From contig JBCDLH010000009.1 in the NCBI GenBank assembly GCA_038745585.1, positions 1 through 64,000 on the forward strand: a stretch of DNA of 64,000 nt, read 5' to 3'. This DNA is from HLUCCA09 sp038745585. GTDB lineage: Bacteria; Pseudomonadota; Alphaproteobacteria; Rhodobacterales; Rhodobacteraceae. Below the pieces are notes generated by a model. It had not been told where the DNA came from and searched no databases. It saw only the letters and a program-made list of their open reading frames with translations. Each line of letters begins with the position of its first letter. The first letter of the stretch is position 1. Positions 8,662-16,921 of the stretch are shown here, one piece after another. Both the position numbers and the translations under genes were made by a program.

Positions 8662-8677
8662 CTCAAGTAGACTTTAG
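8662..8677. promoter_or_regulatory. Candidate SoxR box
   Basis: CTCAAGT-AG-ACTTTAG is a near-perfect dyad close to the SoxR operator consensus (CCTCAAGT..ACTTGAGG as known for enterobacterial and pseudomonad SoxR). It lies in the short interval between the divergent VOC gene and soxR, 30 bp before the soxR start, where an autoregulated or divergently regulated promoter would be expected. Confidence 0.5.
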
Positions 8678-8706
8678 GTCAAGCTCAAATAAGCGCTTAG
8701 AATCAG

Positions 8707-9156
8707 ATGATTGCTCGAGGCCCTCTCAGGATAGGCGATGTCGCGGACCGCACAGGTCTCGCCGTCTCGGCGATCCGGCATTACGAGGCCGAGGGCCTCG
8801 TGCACGCCGTGCGGGATCAGTCCGGACAACGCCGCTTCGGTCGGGCCGACATCCGACGGCTGAGCTTCGTGATGATTGCGCAGCAGCTCGGCTTCTCTCT
8901 TGCCGAGATCAAGATGCAGCTCGACGCCCTGCCAAAACACCGCGCCCCGACGAAGACCGATTGGGGCCGGGTCTCAGCAAAGTTCCGCCAAAGGATCGAC
9001 GCCCGGATCACTCGTCTCGAAGCTCTGCGAGACAAGCTTGACGGCTGCATCGGTTGCGGATGCCTGTCGCTTGAGACCTGCCAGCTTTACAATCCCGAAG
9101 ACCGCGCAGCCCGCGCGGGCAAGGGCCCGCGTTACCTGATGGGAGATCGACCCTAG
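8707..9156 (+). CDS. soxR: Redox-sensitive transcriptional activator SoxR (MerR family)
   Basis: The 149-residue protein has an N-terminal MerR winged helix (LRIGDVADRTGLAVSAIRHY), a dimerisation helix, and the [2Fe-2S]-binding cysteine set C114-x2-C117-x-C119-x5-C125. This set distinguishes SoxR from other MerR proteins. It senses redox-cycling compounds or superoxide stress and activates target promoters by DNA distortion. Length and cysteine spacing are normal. The stop TAG overlaps the TAG of the convergent TauE-like gene in a shared CTAG. Likely targets nearby are itself and the divergent VOC gene. Confidence 0.93.
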   Translation: MIARGPLRIGDVADRTGLAVSAIRHYEAEGLVHAVRDQSGQRRFGRADIRRLSFVMIAQQLGFSLAEIKMQLDALPKHRAPTKTDWGRVSAKFRQRIDARITRLEALRDKLDGCIGCGCLSLETCQLYNPEDRAARAGKGPRYLMGDRP

Positions 9157-9910
9157 GGCGACCAGTGCAGTATCCCCGCCGAGCCCAACGCCGAGAGATA
9201 GGCCCCCGCAAACCCCAACAGCACATAGGCCAGGCGCGTGAATAGGACGTCGGCGACAGCATCGTGCATGCGAAACCCGAGATACACGCCGAGAACGAGG
9301 CTCGGAGCAAGCGTGGCACTGGCCGTCAGCGAGGACAGCGAGACGAGCCCAAGCGCGCAGTACCCTGCGCCTTTGGCAAGATTAAGCATGGCAAAGAACA
9401 CGGCGTTCGTCCCCACAAAGGCCGATTTCGAGAGGCCCAAGCGCAGGAACGTGCCTTTGATCGGCGGACCGCCCGCATGGGCAACAAATCCTGCAAAGCC
9501 CGAAAGCGCGGTCGCGGCGAAGACCGAGACGACGGGCGCGCGTCCCTCGTCTTCGGTGTCGGAGACAACGCGGCGCGTCCAACAAAGCTGAGCGCCAACA
9601 TTCCAATTGCGAGCCGCAGCATGTCCTCATCGAGCCGTGCGAACCCCGCTATGCCGAGGCCAATCCCAAGCGCCGCGCCGGGAAGGAGGGCAAGAACAGT
9701 CCGGACCTGCCACGCGCCGCGGTAGCGCCAGATCGAGACGAAGTCGATGAGAAGCAAAATCGGCAAGAGGAGCACAGCGGCCTCCTGCGGCGGCATGGTC
9801 AGCGCGATGAGCGGCACCCCGAGGATACCGAGCCCCCCGGCAAAACCGCCCTTCGAGATCCCGGTCAGAAGTACGGCGAAGGCGGCAACAGCGTACGTTT
9901 CAAATGTCAT
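9153..9910 (-). pseudogene. Sulfite exporter TauE/SafE-family permease with a frameshift
   Basis: From ATG 9910 the frame reads VLLTGISKGGFAGGLGILGV, FVSIWRYR and the first helices to about 9600. The similarity then continues in the -1 frame (APVVSVFAATALSGFAGFVA, HAGGPPIKGTF, LSKSAFVGTNAVFF) to a TAG at 9155-9153. Both halves together make a normal TauE of about 250 residues. The break lies at roughly 9545-9610. It could be a real lesion or a sequencing error, but the adjacent LysR gene is also broken. Confidence 0.75.
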
Positions 9911-9985
9911 GCAATACCATCTACGGCGCCGCAATCATTCCAAAAAACGATTTTTCTGTATCATAGAAATCTGTAAACTGGATTA

Positions 9986-10840
9986 ATGGTCCTCGACTTA
10001 AAGCATGTCGAAAGCTTTGTTGCGGCTGCCGATGCGACGAGCTTTTCTCTCGCGGCCGACCGCCTCGGGACAGTCCAATCCGCCGTGAGCGCCCATATCC
10101 GCGCGCTGGAGCACCATCTGGGTATGACGCTTTTGGATCGTGGCCGTGGACGCCCAGTCGCTCTGACACCCGACGGTCGCGCGTTTCTCGCTCAGGCCCG
10201 ACGCCTGTTGGATCTCGCTGAGGAACTGTCCGACCCGTCGCGGCTTCGGCCACAGGCTCAGCGCTTGCGCCTGGGTACAACAGTGACGTTTGCACTGTCC
10301 GCTGTGGCGAACGCACTCTCAAGCTTTCGCAGCGGCGGCCACATCGCGGAGGTCGAGGTGCAGACGGCGCGGAGCCATGCCCTCCTCGACATGCTCGATA
10401 CCGGCTTGATCGACGTGGCCTTTGTCCTCGACCAGTGACGGCGCCCCGGGCGGCTTGCGACGCGCTCCGTGCCACTGGTTTGGGCCGCAATCCCGGGCTT
10501 CACCATCGACAAGGCGTGCCCCCTGCCGCTCGTGTTTCTCAGCGACGCGCGCGACCTGCGCCGCCATGCATTGGCTGCGCTGGACGCGGCTGGGCGGGAG
10601 GCAAGCATCACCGTGCAGCCAGATGCCGTCGGCCTGCGCGCAGTCTTGCTTGCTGGGCTCGCGGCAACGATCTTACCCAGACCCGCGGTTGCGCCGCCGC
10701 TCACGCCGACCGATGTTGCCTTGGCTCTGCCGCCGCTTGGGGAGATCGCGATTTCGGTCTATCGTGGCCCTGCCGCCAAGACCGGTGCCCGCACAGCCCT
10801 CGCCGAGGCCCTCCTAGCATCGGTGGAATGCGACTTCTGA
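9986..10840 (+). pseudogene. LysR-family regulator interrupted by an in-frame TGA
   Basis: An ordinary LysR N-terminus is present (LKHVESFVAAADATSFSLAA then ADRLGTVQSAVSAHIRALE). After FVLDQ a TGA at 10436-10438 (codon 151) interrupts it. The same frame then continues through PLVWAAIPGF, VQPDAVGLRAVLLAGLAATI and LPRPAV to 10840, the normal end of the ligand-binding domain. The sum is about 284 residues, the family norm. It is divergent from the TauE-like permease, the usual arrangement of regulator and target. Confidence 0.8.
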
Positions 10841-10898
10841 CGCCTTAGCCCCGTGTCGGCCTGGCGGGTATGCCTCGCTGATCCGCTGGAACGACTGC

Positions 10899-12332
10899 TC
10901 AGAGCCCGCGCAGCACGTCCGACAGGACCGAAGCGAACCTCGCGGCGTTTTTGCCGTTGGCTCGCGCGAACCCGACGAGGATCCCGCGTTGGTTCCACTC
11001 GAGACACAGGCGCGACAAGGCGACAACCTGATAGCCACGCGTCCAGAGGAGGTCCTTCACAGCAACATCGTCAACCTCCGGCGCAAAGCGCAAGAGCACC
11101 TGCAGCCCGCCGTCGGGTGCCGACACGTCCACATGGTTACCCAACTCCGCGCGCAACGCTTCAGTCAGCGTCACCATGCGCTCGCTATAAGCCCGCGCTG
11201 CGGCACGCAGATGCCGCGCAAAAAGGCCGGAGATAATGAAATCCCCCAAGGCCGCCTGCACGTGGCTGTTGACACTGAGACCAAGCGCCCGATGCGCGCG
11301 GCGGACACTTTCGACAAGGAGCGGCGGAACGACCAACCAAGCCAGGCGCATCCCTGGCATGATGCTCTTTGACAAGGTCCCAATCAGCGCCACCGATGAC
11401 GCCTTGTCGAGCGAGAAGACGGGAGGGACATCGGCGCCCTTCCACGCAAAGTCGCCGTCGTAATCGTCCTCGACCACAAGCGCGTTCTGCGCCTCGGCAA
11501 ACGCCAAAAGGTCCAGCCTGCGCCGGAGCCGCATGCGGATCCCAGTGGGAAACTGGGTCGACGGCGTAACGTAGATCAGCTTGGTCTGCGGGGCCTCTTC
11601 GAACGCAGGAAACCGGTCCGGCAAAGCGCCAATTCGCAATCCCTTCGCCGCAAAGAGGGCCCGGGCGCCCGCATAGCACGGATCTTCCAACAGGACCTTG
11701 TCGCCCGGATCGGTGACGAGATCGGTCAGCAGCGCCATGCCACTTTGGGTATTCGGCACGACGAAAACCTGCTCGGGCGAGATCGACACGCCGCGCGCGC
11801 GCTTGAGGTGCAGCGCCAAAGCCTCACGCAAACTCGGCAGCCCCTCAAAGTGGTCGTAGTGATCATGCCCGCGCAAGTCGCGTCGTGCCACGCGACGTAG
11901 GCAGATGGCCCAATCGTCCCGCGGAAAGAGGTTTGGGTCGGGCAGGCCGGGAGCGAAAGCGTCAATGTCGCCAATGACATAGCCGGCCCGGTGGTCGCCG
12001 CTAAGGTCACGCCCACGCGCCGAGAGCGTGATCGGAAGCTGACGAAGCGGTGGCCGCGGCTTCAAAACGGGAAGCTCGCAGACCCTTGGACGGGCGCCGC
12101 GGCGCGTTTCGATCACGCCCTCGGCCTGTAGTTCCTCATAGGCGTCAATGACGCTGTTGCGCGACATGGAAAGCGCGGCGGCCGCCTTCCGCGTCGACGG
12201 CAGCTCGTCCATCGGTTTAAGCACCTGCTCGGTTACCCCGCGCCGGATCGCGAGGCGAAGCGCAGTCGACTTTCCGGTGCCTGGGGGGGCGAACTTCTCA
12301 ACCAGAGCGGCGATCTCAAGTGGTTTTATCAT
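10899..12332 (-). CDS. MocR-type regulator: GntR DNA-binding domain fused to an aminotransferase fold (PdxR-like)
   Basis: 477 residues. The N-terminal winged helix (LPSTRKAAAALSMSRNSVID then AYEELQAEGVIETRRG) is followed by a class I aminotransferase-like domain with NTQSGMALLTDLV, VVEDDYDGDF and the PLP lysine in GTLSKSIMPGMRLAW. MocR proteins sense PLP or amino-compound ligands and control nearby catabolic or vitamin genes. No obvious divergent target exists here. Its start lacks a clear Shine-Dalgarno. Length and motifs are complete. Confidence 0.88.
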   Translation of the reverse strand: MIKPLEIAALVEKFAPPGTGKSTALRLAIRRGVTEQVLKPMDELPSTRKAAAALSMSRNSVIDAYEELQAEGVIETRRGARPRVCELPVLKPRPPLRQLPITLSARGRDLSGDHRAGYVIGDIDAFAPGLPDPNLFPRDDWAICLRRVARRDLRGHDHYDHFEGLPSLREALALHLKRARGVSISPEQVFVVPNTQSGMALLTDLVTDPGDKVLLEDPCYAGARALFAAKGLRIGALPDRFPAFEEAPQTKLIYVTPSTQFPTGIRMRLRRRLDLLAFAEAQNALVVEDDYDGDFAWKGADVPPVFSLDKASSVALIGTLSKSIMPGMRLAWLVVPPLLVESVRRAHRALGLSVNSHVQAALGDFIISGLFARHLRAAARAYSERMVTLTEALRAELGNHVDVSAPDGGLQVLLRFAPEVDDVAVKDLLWTRGYQVVALSRLCLEWNQRGILVGFARANGKNAARFASVLSDVLRGL

Positions 12333-12469
12333 GGTCGTAACTTTGATCTTAAAGGTAATGTCAGTCGGAGCCCGGAACGAGAATGAACGGCAAGCCGGTT
12401 AGGTCAGCAAGGCTGTCTTAATTCATCAAACGGGGATGGGCTCGGTTGCTCAGGGGCGAGCGCCAGCGC

Positions 12470-12877
12470 TTAGTTAAGCGTTAGCGAGGTCAGCTCGATC
12501 CGAAGGGCGCCCGCGAAGCGAGACATCGCTTGTTTTCGCGGAGCTGTCCCAACCGGCTCGGGTTGGAACGCGACAATGCTGCCCGGCCACGCGGCGACGC
12601 ACGCCCCGAAGGCCGATACGACCGCTTCGGTCACGATCTCGAGCGCGAGGGGGTAGAGGCCCACAGCACTTTGACGATCGAACTCTCGAAACGCTCTGCC
12701 TCGCCGCACGCTCCAAAGCGTCAACCAGGCCTGGCCATCTGTAACAGGGTTCTTCGGACTACCCTGACCAAGGCCCGTGCGTCGCCACCCGACGACATCG
12801 ACGAAGACTGCAATCGCTTCTATTGCGTCCGTAACGGTCAACCCCAAATGGCTGATCCTCCGCGACGCTGCCGTCAT
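12470..12877 (-). CDS. VOC-family protein (degenerate or divergent)
   Basis: This 135-residue protein carries ISHLGLTVTDAIEAIAVFVD, VVGWRRTG, DGQAWLTLWSV, VGLYPLALEI and EPVGTAPRKQAM, the pattern of a glyoxalase/VOC protein. Some positions, such as the second-module metal ligands, are weakly conserved, and there seems to be a short deletion after GWRRTG. Its ATG overlaps the stop of the upstream DUF1330-like gene (ATGA). Function unknown; it may be decaying. Confidence 0.55.
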   Translation of the reverse strand: MTAASRRISHLGLTVTDAIEAIAVFVDVVGWRRTGLGQGSPKNPVTDGQAWLTLWSVRRGRAFREFDRQSAVGLYPLALEIVTEAVVSAFGACVAAWPGSIVAFQPEPVGTAPRKQAMSRFAGALRIELTSLTLN

Positions 12878-13206
12878 GAGGCAGACAGCGGCCCGCTGTC
12901 CTCCCGTCTGACGGAGGAAGGCTCTGCGAGAAAGCTGGACGACAGGCTGCTTCGCCGCGACAGAAGCGATAGCCCTGCAAAACGCCCATACGAAAGCACG
13001 AATGCGAGCGCCTGTTGCAGGCCGAGGGATCGCAATACGGCTGGTACGCGTGTCCAGGCCGATGGCCACGATTGTGGCTTGGCCTTGGCTGTCCCATTCT
13101 GAGTTACCTTGATCTTGCCCGCCATGAGCATTGTCGCTGCACGAATGTACGCGTCGAGCGCAAGCTTATCGTTGATCCAAGCGTCGGAGACAGTGATGAT
13201 AGCCAT
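12874..13206 (-). CDS. DUF1330-like small protein
   Basis: A GGAGG sits 7 nt before the ATG. The 110-residue product opens MAIITVSDAWINDKLALDAY and IRAATMLM, like DUF1330 ferredoxin-fold proteins. The second half keeps only a loose match (VPAVLRSLGLQQALAFVLS) before a serine/arginine-rich tail, so a frameshift near 13000 is possible. Because its TGA overlaps the ATG of the VOC gene, the current frame may still be translated. Function unknown. Confidence 0.5.
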   Translation of the reverse strand: MAIITVSDAWINDKLALDAYIRAATMLMAGKIKVTQNGTAKAKPQSWPSAWTRVPAVLRSLGLQQALAFVLSYGRFAGLSLLSRRSSLSSSFLAEPSSVRREDSGPLSAS

Positions 13207-13439
13207 GGCGGGCCCTCCAGTTCAGATGCGGACCGTAGCGTTGCATAGCGACGCGGTTAACGTAACGCTTTGACCGACTGGTCCGACAAAATGGTCACGG
13301 ACTGGTCGATAGCGCGGCTGCACCACCAAAAGAAGGAGACACGTTCGCGCCCGCGGCTTTTGCGTCCCCGTCCTCATCAGAGCGATTGTACATGGCCCGC
13401 CGGCCACCGGTGCGCAGAAGGAGTGACTGGCAGGTGGGC

Positions 13440-13787
13440 TTACATTTCCGCCCGGTCTCCAAATGTGTTCGGCGCAGAGATCACGAGGAAGCGCTCCGAC
13501 GACGTCCCTGCGTTGAAGACCTGATGGGCGCGCACCGCGGGCACGGTGAGCGTGTCGCCCTGCCGCAATCCAACGCTCTCGCCCTCCACCTCGAGAGTGA
13601 GCAAACCCTCTAGGACGTGAAAGACCTGGGTCGCATTTCGATGAACGTGCCGGATCTCGGTCGTCCCCAGCGGCATGCGCTCTTCGATCACGCTCAGCTC
13701 CGGCCGATCCACCACACGCCACCCTTCGCAACCCTCACCCCAATCATAGCGCGGCGAGACGCGCCTATTGCCAATCACGATAGACAC
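13440..13787 (-). CDS. Cupin domain-containing protein
   Basis: Read from the GTG at 13787 (preceded by a GGGAGA-type site), the product is 115 residues. It is a single small cupin barrel with the metal-binding motif 1 as MPLGTTEIRHVHRNATQVFH and motif 2 as LRQGDTLTVPAVRAHQVFN. One or two histidines plus a glutamate-like position are available for metal. Longer in-frame starts exist up to 13853. It is divergent from the Nudix gene. Substrate unknown. Confidence 0.75.
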   Translation of the reverse strand: MSIVIGNRRVSPRYDWGEGCEGWRVVDRPELSVIEERMPLGTTEIRHVHRNATQVFHVLEGLLTLEVEGESVGLRQGDTLTVPAVRAHQVFNAGTSSERFLVISAPNTFGDRAEM

Positions 13788-13894
13788 CGCTTTCTCCCTC
13801 TCGATGTCCGTGCCATCTCGGACCACCGACCACACTCCAGCCATTCGCCCCAAACCCTGTTTCAGCTTACAACCGGCAGAGCCACCGTTGCACG

Positions 13895-14344
13895 ATGAAG
13901 AAGAGCCAGTTTCCTAAGCTTGCTGCCCTCGCCGTCTTAATCCGAGACGACAGCGTCCTGCTCGTGCGGCGCCGCAATCCTCCAGATGCCGGGCTCTGGG
14001 GCTTTCCCGGTGGGCATGTCGAGCCGGGCGAGACCGCGATGGCGGCGGCAGCACGGGAACTTGCGGAGGAGACGGGCCTCCGCGCGACGCCTGTCGACTA
14101 CATCACCAATGTCGACGTTGTTGAATTCTCCGCTCAAGGAGAACTGGCGTTCCATTTTCTTCTCGCTGCCGTCCTCTGCGTCGGCGGCGATGGCGTGCCG
14201 ATACCGAAGGACGACGTTAGCGACGCGGCTTGGCAACCGGTAAACACAGTTCTATCGCGAACGTTGCCGACAAGCGCGCGGGTGGACGACGTGCTCGGCC
14301 GCGCACTTAGGATGCGGGACGGTCGCACAGACCAGACCTCTTGA
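13895..14344 (+). CDS. Nudix hydrolase
   Basis: This 149-residue protein carries a complete Nudix box G40-x5-E46-x7-R54-E-L-x-E-E-x-G61 (GHVEPGETAMAAAARELAEE). It hydrolyses a nucleoside diphosphate-linked substrate with Mg2+. The short form with an N-terminal beta strand is like MutT/ADP-ribose-type housecleaning enzymes. The specific substrate cannot be told. It is followed 127 bp later by a phzF-like gene on the same strand. Confidence 0.88.
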   Translation: MKKSQFPKLAALAVLIRDDSVLLVRRRNPPDAGLWGFPGGHVEPGETAMAAAARELAEETGLRATPVDYITNVDVVEFSAQGELAFHFLLAAVLCVGGDGVPIPKDDVSDAAWQPVNTVLSRTLPTSARVDDVLGRALRMRDGRTDQTS

Positions 14345-14470
14345 TCGGACACCGGCACGACCCTGGCCAAGGAATGCGCACAAAAGTGGCCGTATGCGCG
14401 CTGGCGTCACTCCGAAAGTATGACGCCTGAGTTCGAGACGTCCGCAGGCGCACCCCCAAAGGCACAGGCC

Positions 14471-15382
14471 ATGAACAACACGCTCACCTTTACCATCGTC
14501 GACGTTTTCACGCGGGAGCGTTTCGCTGGCAATCCGCTGGCCGTCTTCCACGACGCGCGGAACCTCGATCCGGTACAGATGCAGCAGATCGCCCGCGAGT
14601 TCGGTTTCTCGGAGACTGCTTTCATTCTGCCCTCGCGCCGTCCCGAACATCACGCGCAGGTCCGGATCTTCACGCCGCTGGAAGAGATCCCCTTCGCTGG
14701 GCACCCAAACATCGGCGCCGCGTTTGTAATGGCAAACCATGATACGGCCGCGGCGGGCGCTCTGCCGGAAACCGCGCTGTTTGACGAGATCGGCGGAGAC
14801 GTCCGCATCACTGCTTTGCGAGAGGCGAACGCGGTCACCGGCGCAGAACTGGAAGTTCCTCAGCCGGTCCAAAAGCTGGGCGACATCCCGGCACGTGTTG
14901 TTGCCCGGTGCCTTGGCCTCGCGGTCACCGCGATCTCCACGCGCCGCATCGAGCCCTGCATCGCATCTATTGGCCTGCCCTTCGCCTTCGCCGAATTGGC
15001 CAATCTCGACGCTCTCGGCGGCATCACCCCAGATGTCGCGGCCTTCCGCGAGGCCGCGGGTGGCGCAGCGCGGACCGTCGATGGCTTTGCGATTTGTGCC
15101 TTTGTCGTGCTGGAGAATGCCGGGGAACTGTTTGAAATCCGCTCCCGCGTTCTCTCGCCCCTTGGTCACCCAGCCGAGGACCCGGCCACGGGGAGCGCGG
15201 CGGCTGCGCTTGGAGGCTTGCTGGTCGAAGCCTCAGCCCGGGCCAGCGGCAAGATACGCATCACCCAAGGTGTCGAAATTGGACGGCCGGGCGACATTAT
15301 GGTCGAGGTCCCGCCCAAGGGCGCACCGATCCGCCTGCGTGGCCATTGCGTCCATGTCGCGACCGGCACATTAGGTGTTTAG
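14471..15382 (+). CDS. PhzF-family isomerase/epimerase
   Basis: Read from ATG 14471 the protein is 303 residues, the family norm. An earlier ATG at 14420 would add a low-quality extension. The fold is a pseudo-symmetric pair of diaminopimelate-epimerase-like halves. The catalytic Glu is E48 in FGFSETAF, and the companion motifs FTPLEEIPFAGHPNIGAAF and GHPAEDPATGSAA are intact. PhzF relatives isomerise small acids. No phenazine genes are nearby, so the substrate is unknown. Confidence 0.88.
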   Translation: MNNTLTFTIVDVFTRERFAGNPLAVFHDARNLDPVQMQQIAREFGFSETAFILPSRRPEHHAQVRIFTPLEEIPFAGHPNIGAAFVMANHDTAAAGALPETALFDEIGGDVRITALREANAVTGAELEVPQPVQKLGDIPARVVARCLGLAVTAISTRRIEPCIASIGLPFAFAELANLDALGGITPDVAAFREAAGGAARTVDGFAICAFVVLENAGELFEIRSRVLSPLGHPAEDPATGSAAAALGGLLVEASARASGKIRITQGVEIGRPGDIMVEVPPKGAPIRLRGHCVHVATGTLGV

Positions 15383-15421
15383 CCGCGCGCCCGCGATGGC
15401 ACGACTTGGCGCCGGTACCGC

Positions 15422-15637
15422 CTACTCGTCTTTGGACAGCTCGTACTCTAGAAGGTCGCCGGGCTGGCATTGGAGCTCGGCGCAGATCGCCTCAAGCGTC
15501 CTAAAGCGCACACCGCGTACCTTCCCGGATCGCAAGAGCGACAGGTTTTGCTCTGATATGCCAATGCGGCCAGCAAGCTCCCTAGAGGTCATCTTGCGCC
15601 GCGCGAGCATAACATCGAGACGGACAATGATCGGCAC
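15422..15637 (-). CDS. Small Cro/CI-type HTH regulator partnered with DUF2975
   Basis: 71 residues from a GTG at 15637, one base after the stop of the DUF2975 gene. The single HTH reads MTSRELAGRIGISEQNLSLL then RSGKVRGVRFRTLEAICAEL, matching the YozG/HTH_26 proteins that accompany DUF2975 membrane proteins across bacteria. Such pairs are thought to form a membrane-linked regulatory unit. The upstream AT-rich region at 16195-16220 is the likely promoter and may hold its operator. Confidence 0.85.
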   Translation of the reverse strand: MPIIVRLDVMLARRKMTSRELAGRIGISEQNLSLLRSGKVRGVRFRTLEAICAELQCQPGDLLEYELSKDE

Positions 15638-15638
15638 A

Positions 15639-16181
15639 TCAAATGACCTCACGATGGTCCCGCCAGAGCTCCGCCCCAAGGGCAAAGGCCCGCGCCATGA
15701 ACCCGGCGATGAGCGCGGAGAATGCAACAAAGATCTCCGACGTGCCGAATGCGAGGTGCAACGCGCGCTGACCCTCGGGCATGCCCCAGGTCGCCACGAC
15801 AGAGACAAACATCTGCGAGGCTAGGCCCCAGGCCAGCATCGCCCAGAGCCAATAGGACAGGCTCTGGGCGGATTGGGCCGCACTGTCGGGGTCCGCCTCT
15901 GCCAGATGCTGGAAGACTTTGCGCGCGATGCCAAAAAGAACGAGCCAGACGGCCAGATGCAGTGCGACGATGAGAAGGAGCAAGGTGCTCTGCCAATCGC
16001 CAATCGGCGCGTCGGGAAAGCCGCTCACCGTCGCAAGACTATGCCCTAAGCGCGCCGGCGCCGTGACGACAGCTAGGACGAGCCCCGCCATCACGGCATA
16101 GAGAAGCGCCAGCCCCCAGGTCATCAGGCTTTGCATGCGGCGCGCCGGCGCCGTCAGGGCATTGAGATCGATCATCGTCAT
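15639..16181 (-). CDS. DUF2975 membrane protein
   Basis: 180 residues with four predicted transmembrane segments (MTWGLALLYAVMAGLVLAVV; LLLLIVALHLAVWLVLFGIA; LWAMLAWGLASQMFVSVVAT; a last one near IFVAFSALIAGFMARAF). It keeps the DUF2975 core and is followed by the small HTH gene with a 1-bp gap. This is the conserved two-gene module of unknown function that may couple membrane state to transcription. Confidence 0.85.
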   Translation of the reverse strand: MTMIDLNALTAPARRMQSLMTWGLALLYAVMAGLVLAVVTAPARLGHSLATVSGFPDAPIGDWQSTLLLLIVALHLAVWLVLFGIARKVFQHLAEADPDSAAQSAQSLSYWLWAMLAWGLASQMFVSVVATWGMPEGQRALHLAFGTSEIFVAFSALIAGFMARAFALGAELWRDHREVI

Positions 16182-16200
16182 TTCCCTTTTGAATCTTCAT

Positions 16201-16214
16201 GTTTTAATTTAAAC
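16201..16214. promoter_or_regulatory. AT-rich near-palindrome in the DUF2975/lipoprotein divergent promoter region
   Basis: GTTTTAATTTAAAC is close to a perfect dyad and sits in a locally AT-rich island (about 16190-16240) between divergent genes. It is a candidate operator for the HTH protein encoded just downstream. No experimental support; recognised only by its symmetry and position. Confidence 0.3.
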
Positions 16215-16248
16215 AATTAATGTGAATCATATTATAGGATTGCAGTCA

Positions 16249-16851
16249 ATGCCTAGAAGAACTTATGTCAACGCGGTTCTCGGCCCGCTGGCTGCGCTCA
16301 CGCTCGCGAGCTGCGCGGCGGTCAACCCTGCGGGATTAATCGCGGCGAGCCGGCTTGACCCGTTGGCGACGGCGCCGGGCGATATCGCCCTTGCCGTCGG
16401 TGTCCCCGACAGGGTCGGCTTGGTGGACGGCGATGCCGAATTCCGCATGTCCTATCGACGCGAGGGCGGAGACGGTGCCGTTCTCGTGGACGAGACCGTG
16501 GCGCTGCAGCTCCGCCGCGTTGCCGCAGGTGCGCCACCCAAAAGATCGGCGGGCGAAACCGTCTTCGCCGCTCGCTTCTCGGAAGAGGGCGCCGCCCGCA
16601 TCGCTGCTGCGCAGTCGGAAATCCGGTCTCTGCGGAGGCAGGGCGTGGATGGCACCGGATCACTGACAGTGTCGGTCATCGGCGGATGCGTCCTTGGCCC
16701 GCCTCTGCGCGAATTGCCCGTAAGCACCTGGATCCAAACCAATCCCACGAACGGCTTTGTCCGGCTGACACGGTCGCGGGATTTGTTCGCGGCGCTCGAC
16801 GCACCCGCGGCGGCGGACCTACAACGGCGCCTCAAACCGTGCGGCACGTGA
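16249..16851 (+). CDS. Predicted lipoprotein of unknown function
   Basis: From ATG 16249 the protein has a signal peptide with lipobox LTLASCA, giving an acylated cysteine near residue 24, followed by about 175 periplasmic residues. It contains a repeated AARF/AAQ-type region and SLTVSVIGGCVLGPPLRELP, with no recognised domain. An earlier ATG at 16222 would add nine residues. It is divergent from the DUF2975 pair. Function not identifiable. Confidence 0.65.
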   Translation: MPRRTYVNAVLGPLAALTLASCAAVNPAGLIAASRLDPLATAPGDIALAVGVPDRVGLVDGDAEFRMSYRREGGDGAVLVDETVALQLRRVAAGAPPKRSAGETVFAARFSEEGAARIAAAQSEIRSLRRQGVDGTGSLTVSVIGGCVLGPPLRELPVSTWIQTNPTNGFVRLTRSRDLFAALDAPAAADLQRRLKPCGT

Positions 16852-16921
16852 TCAAGAGGCGATGTCCGTGCAGCGGCTCGGCGTCGTCGTCGGATGGCGC
16901 GCGCCGAACGCAAGCGCGCCC

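Noticed and set aside
14471..15382. Phenazine biosynthesis cluster
   Set aside because: Only a PhzF homologue is present. PhzF-like enzymes are widespread and no other phz genes are nearby.
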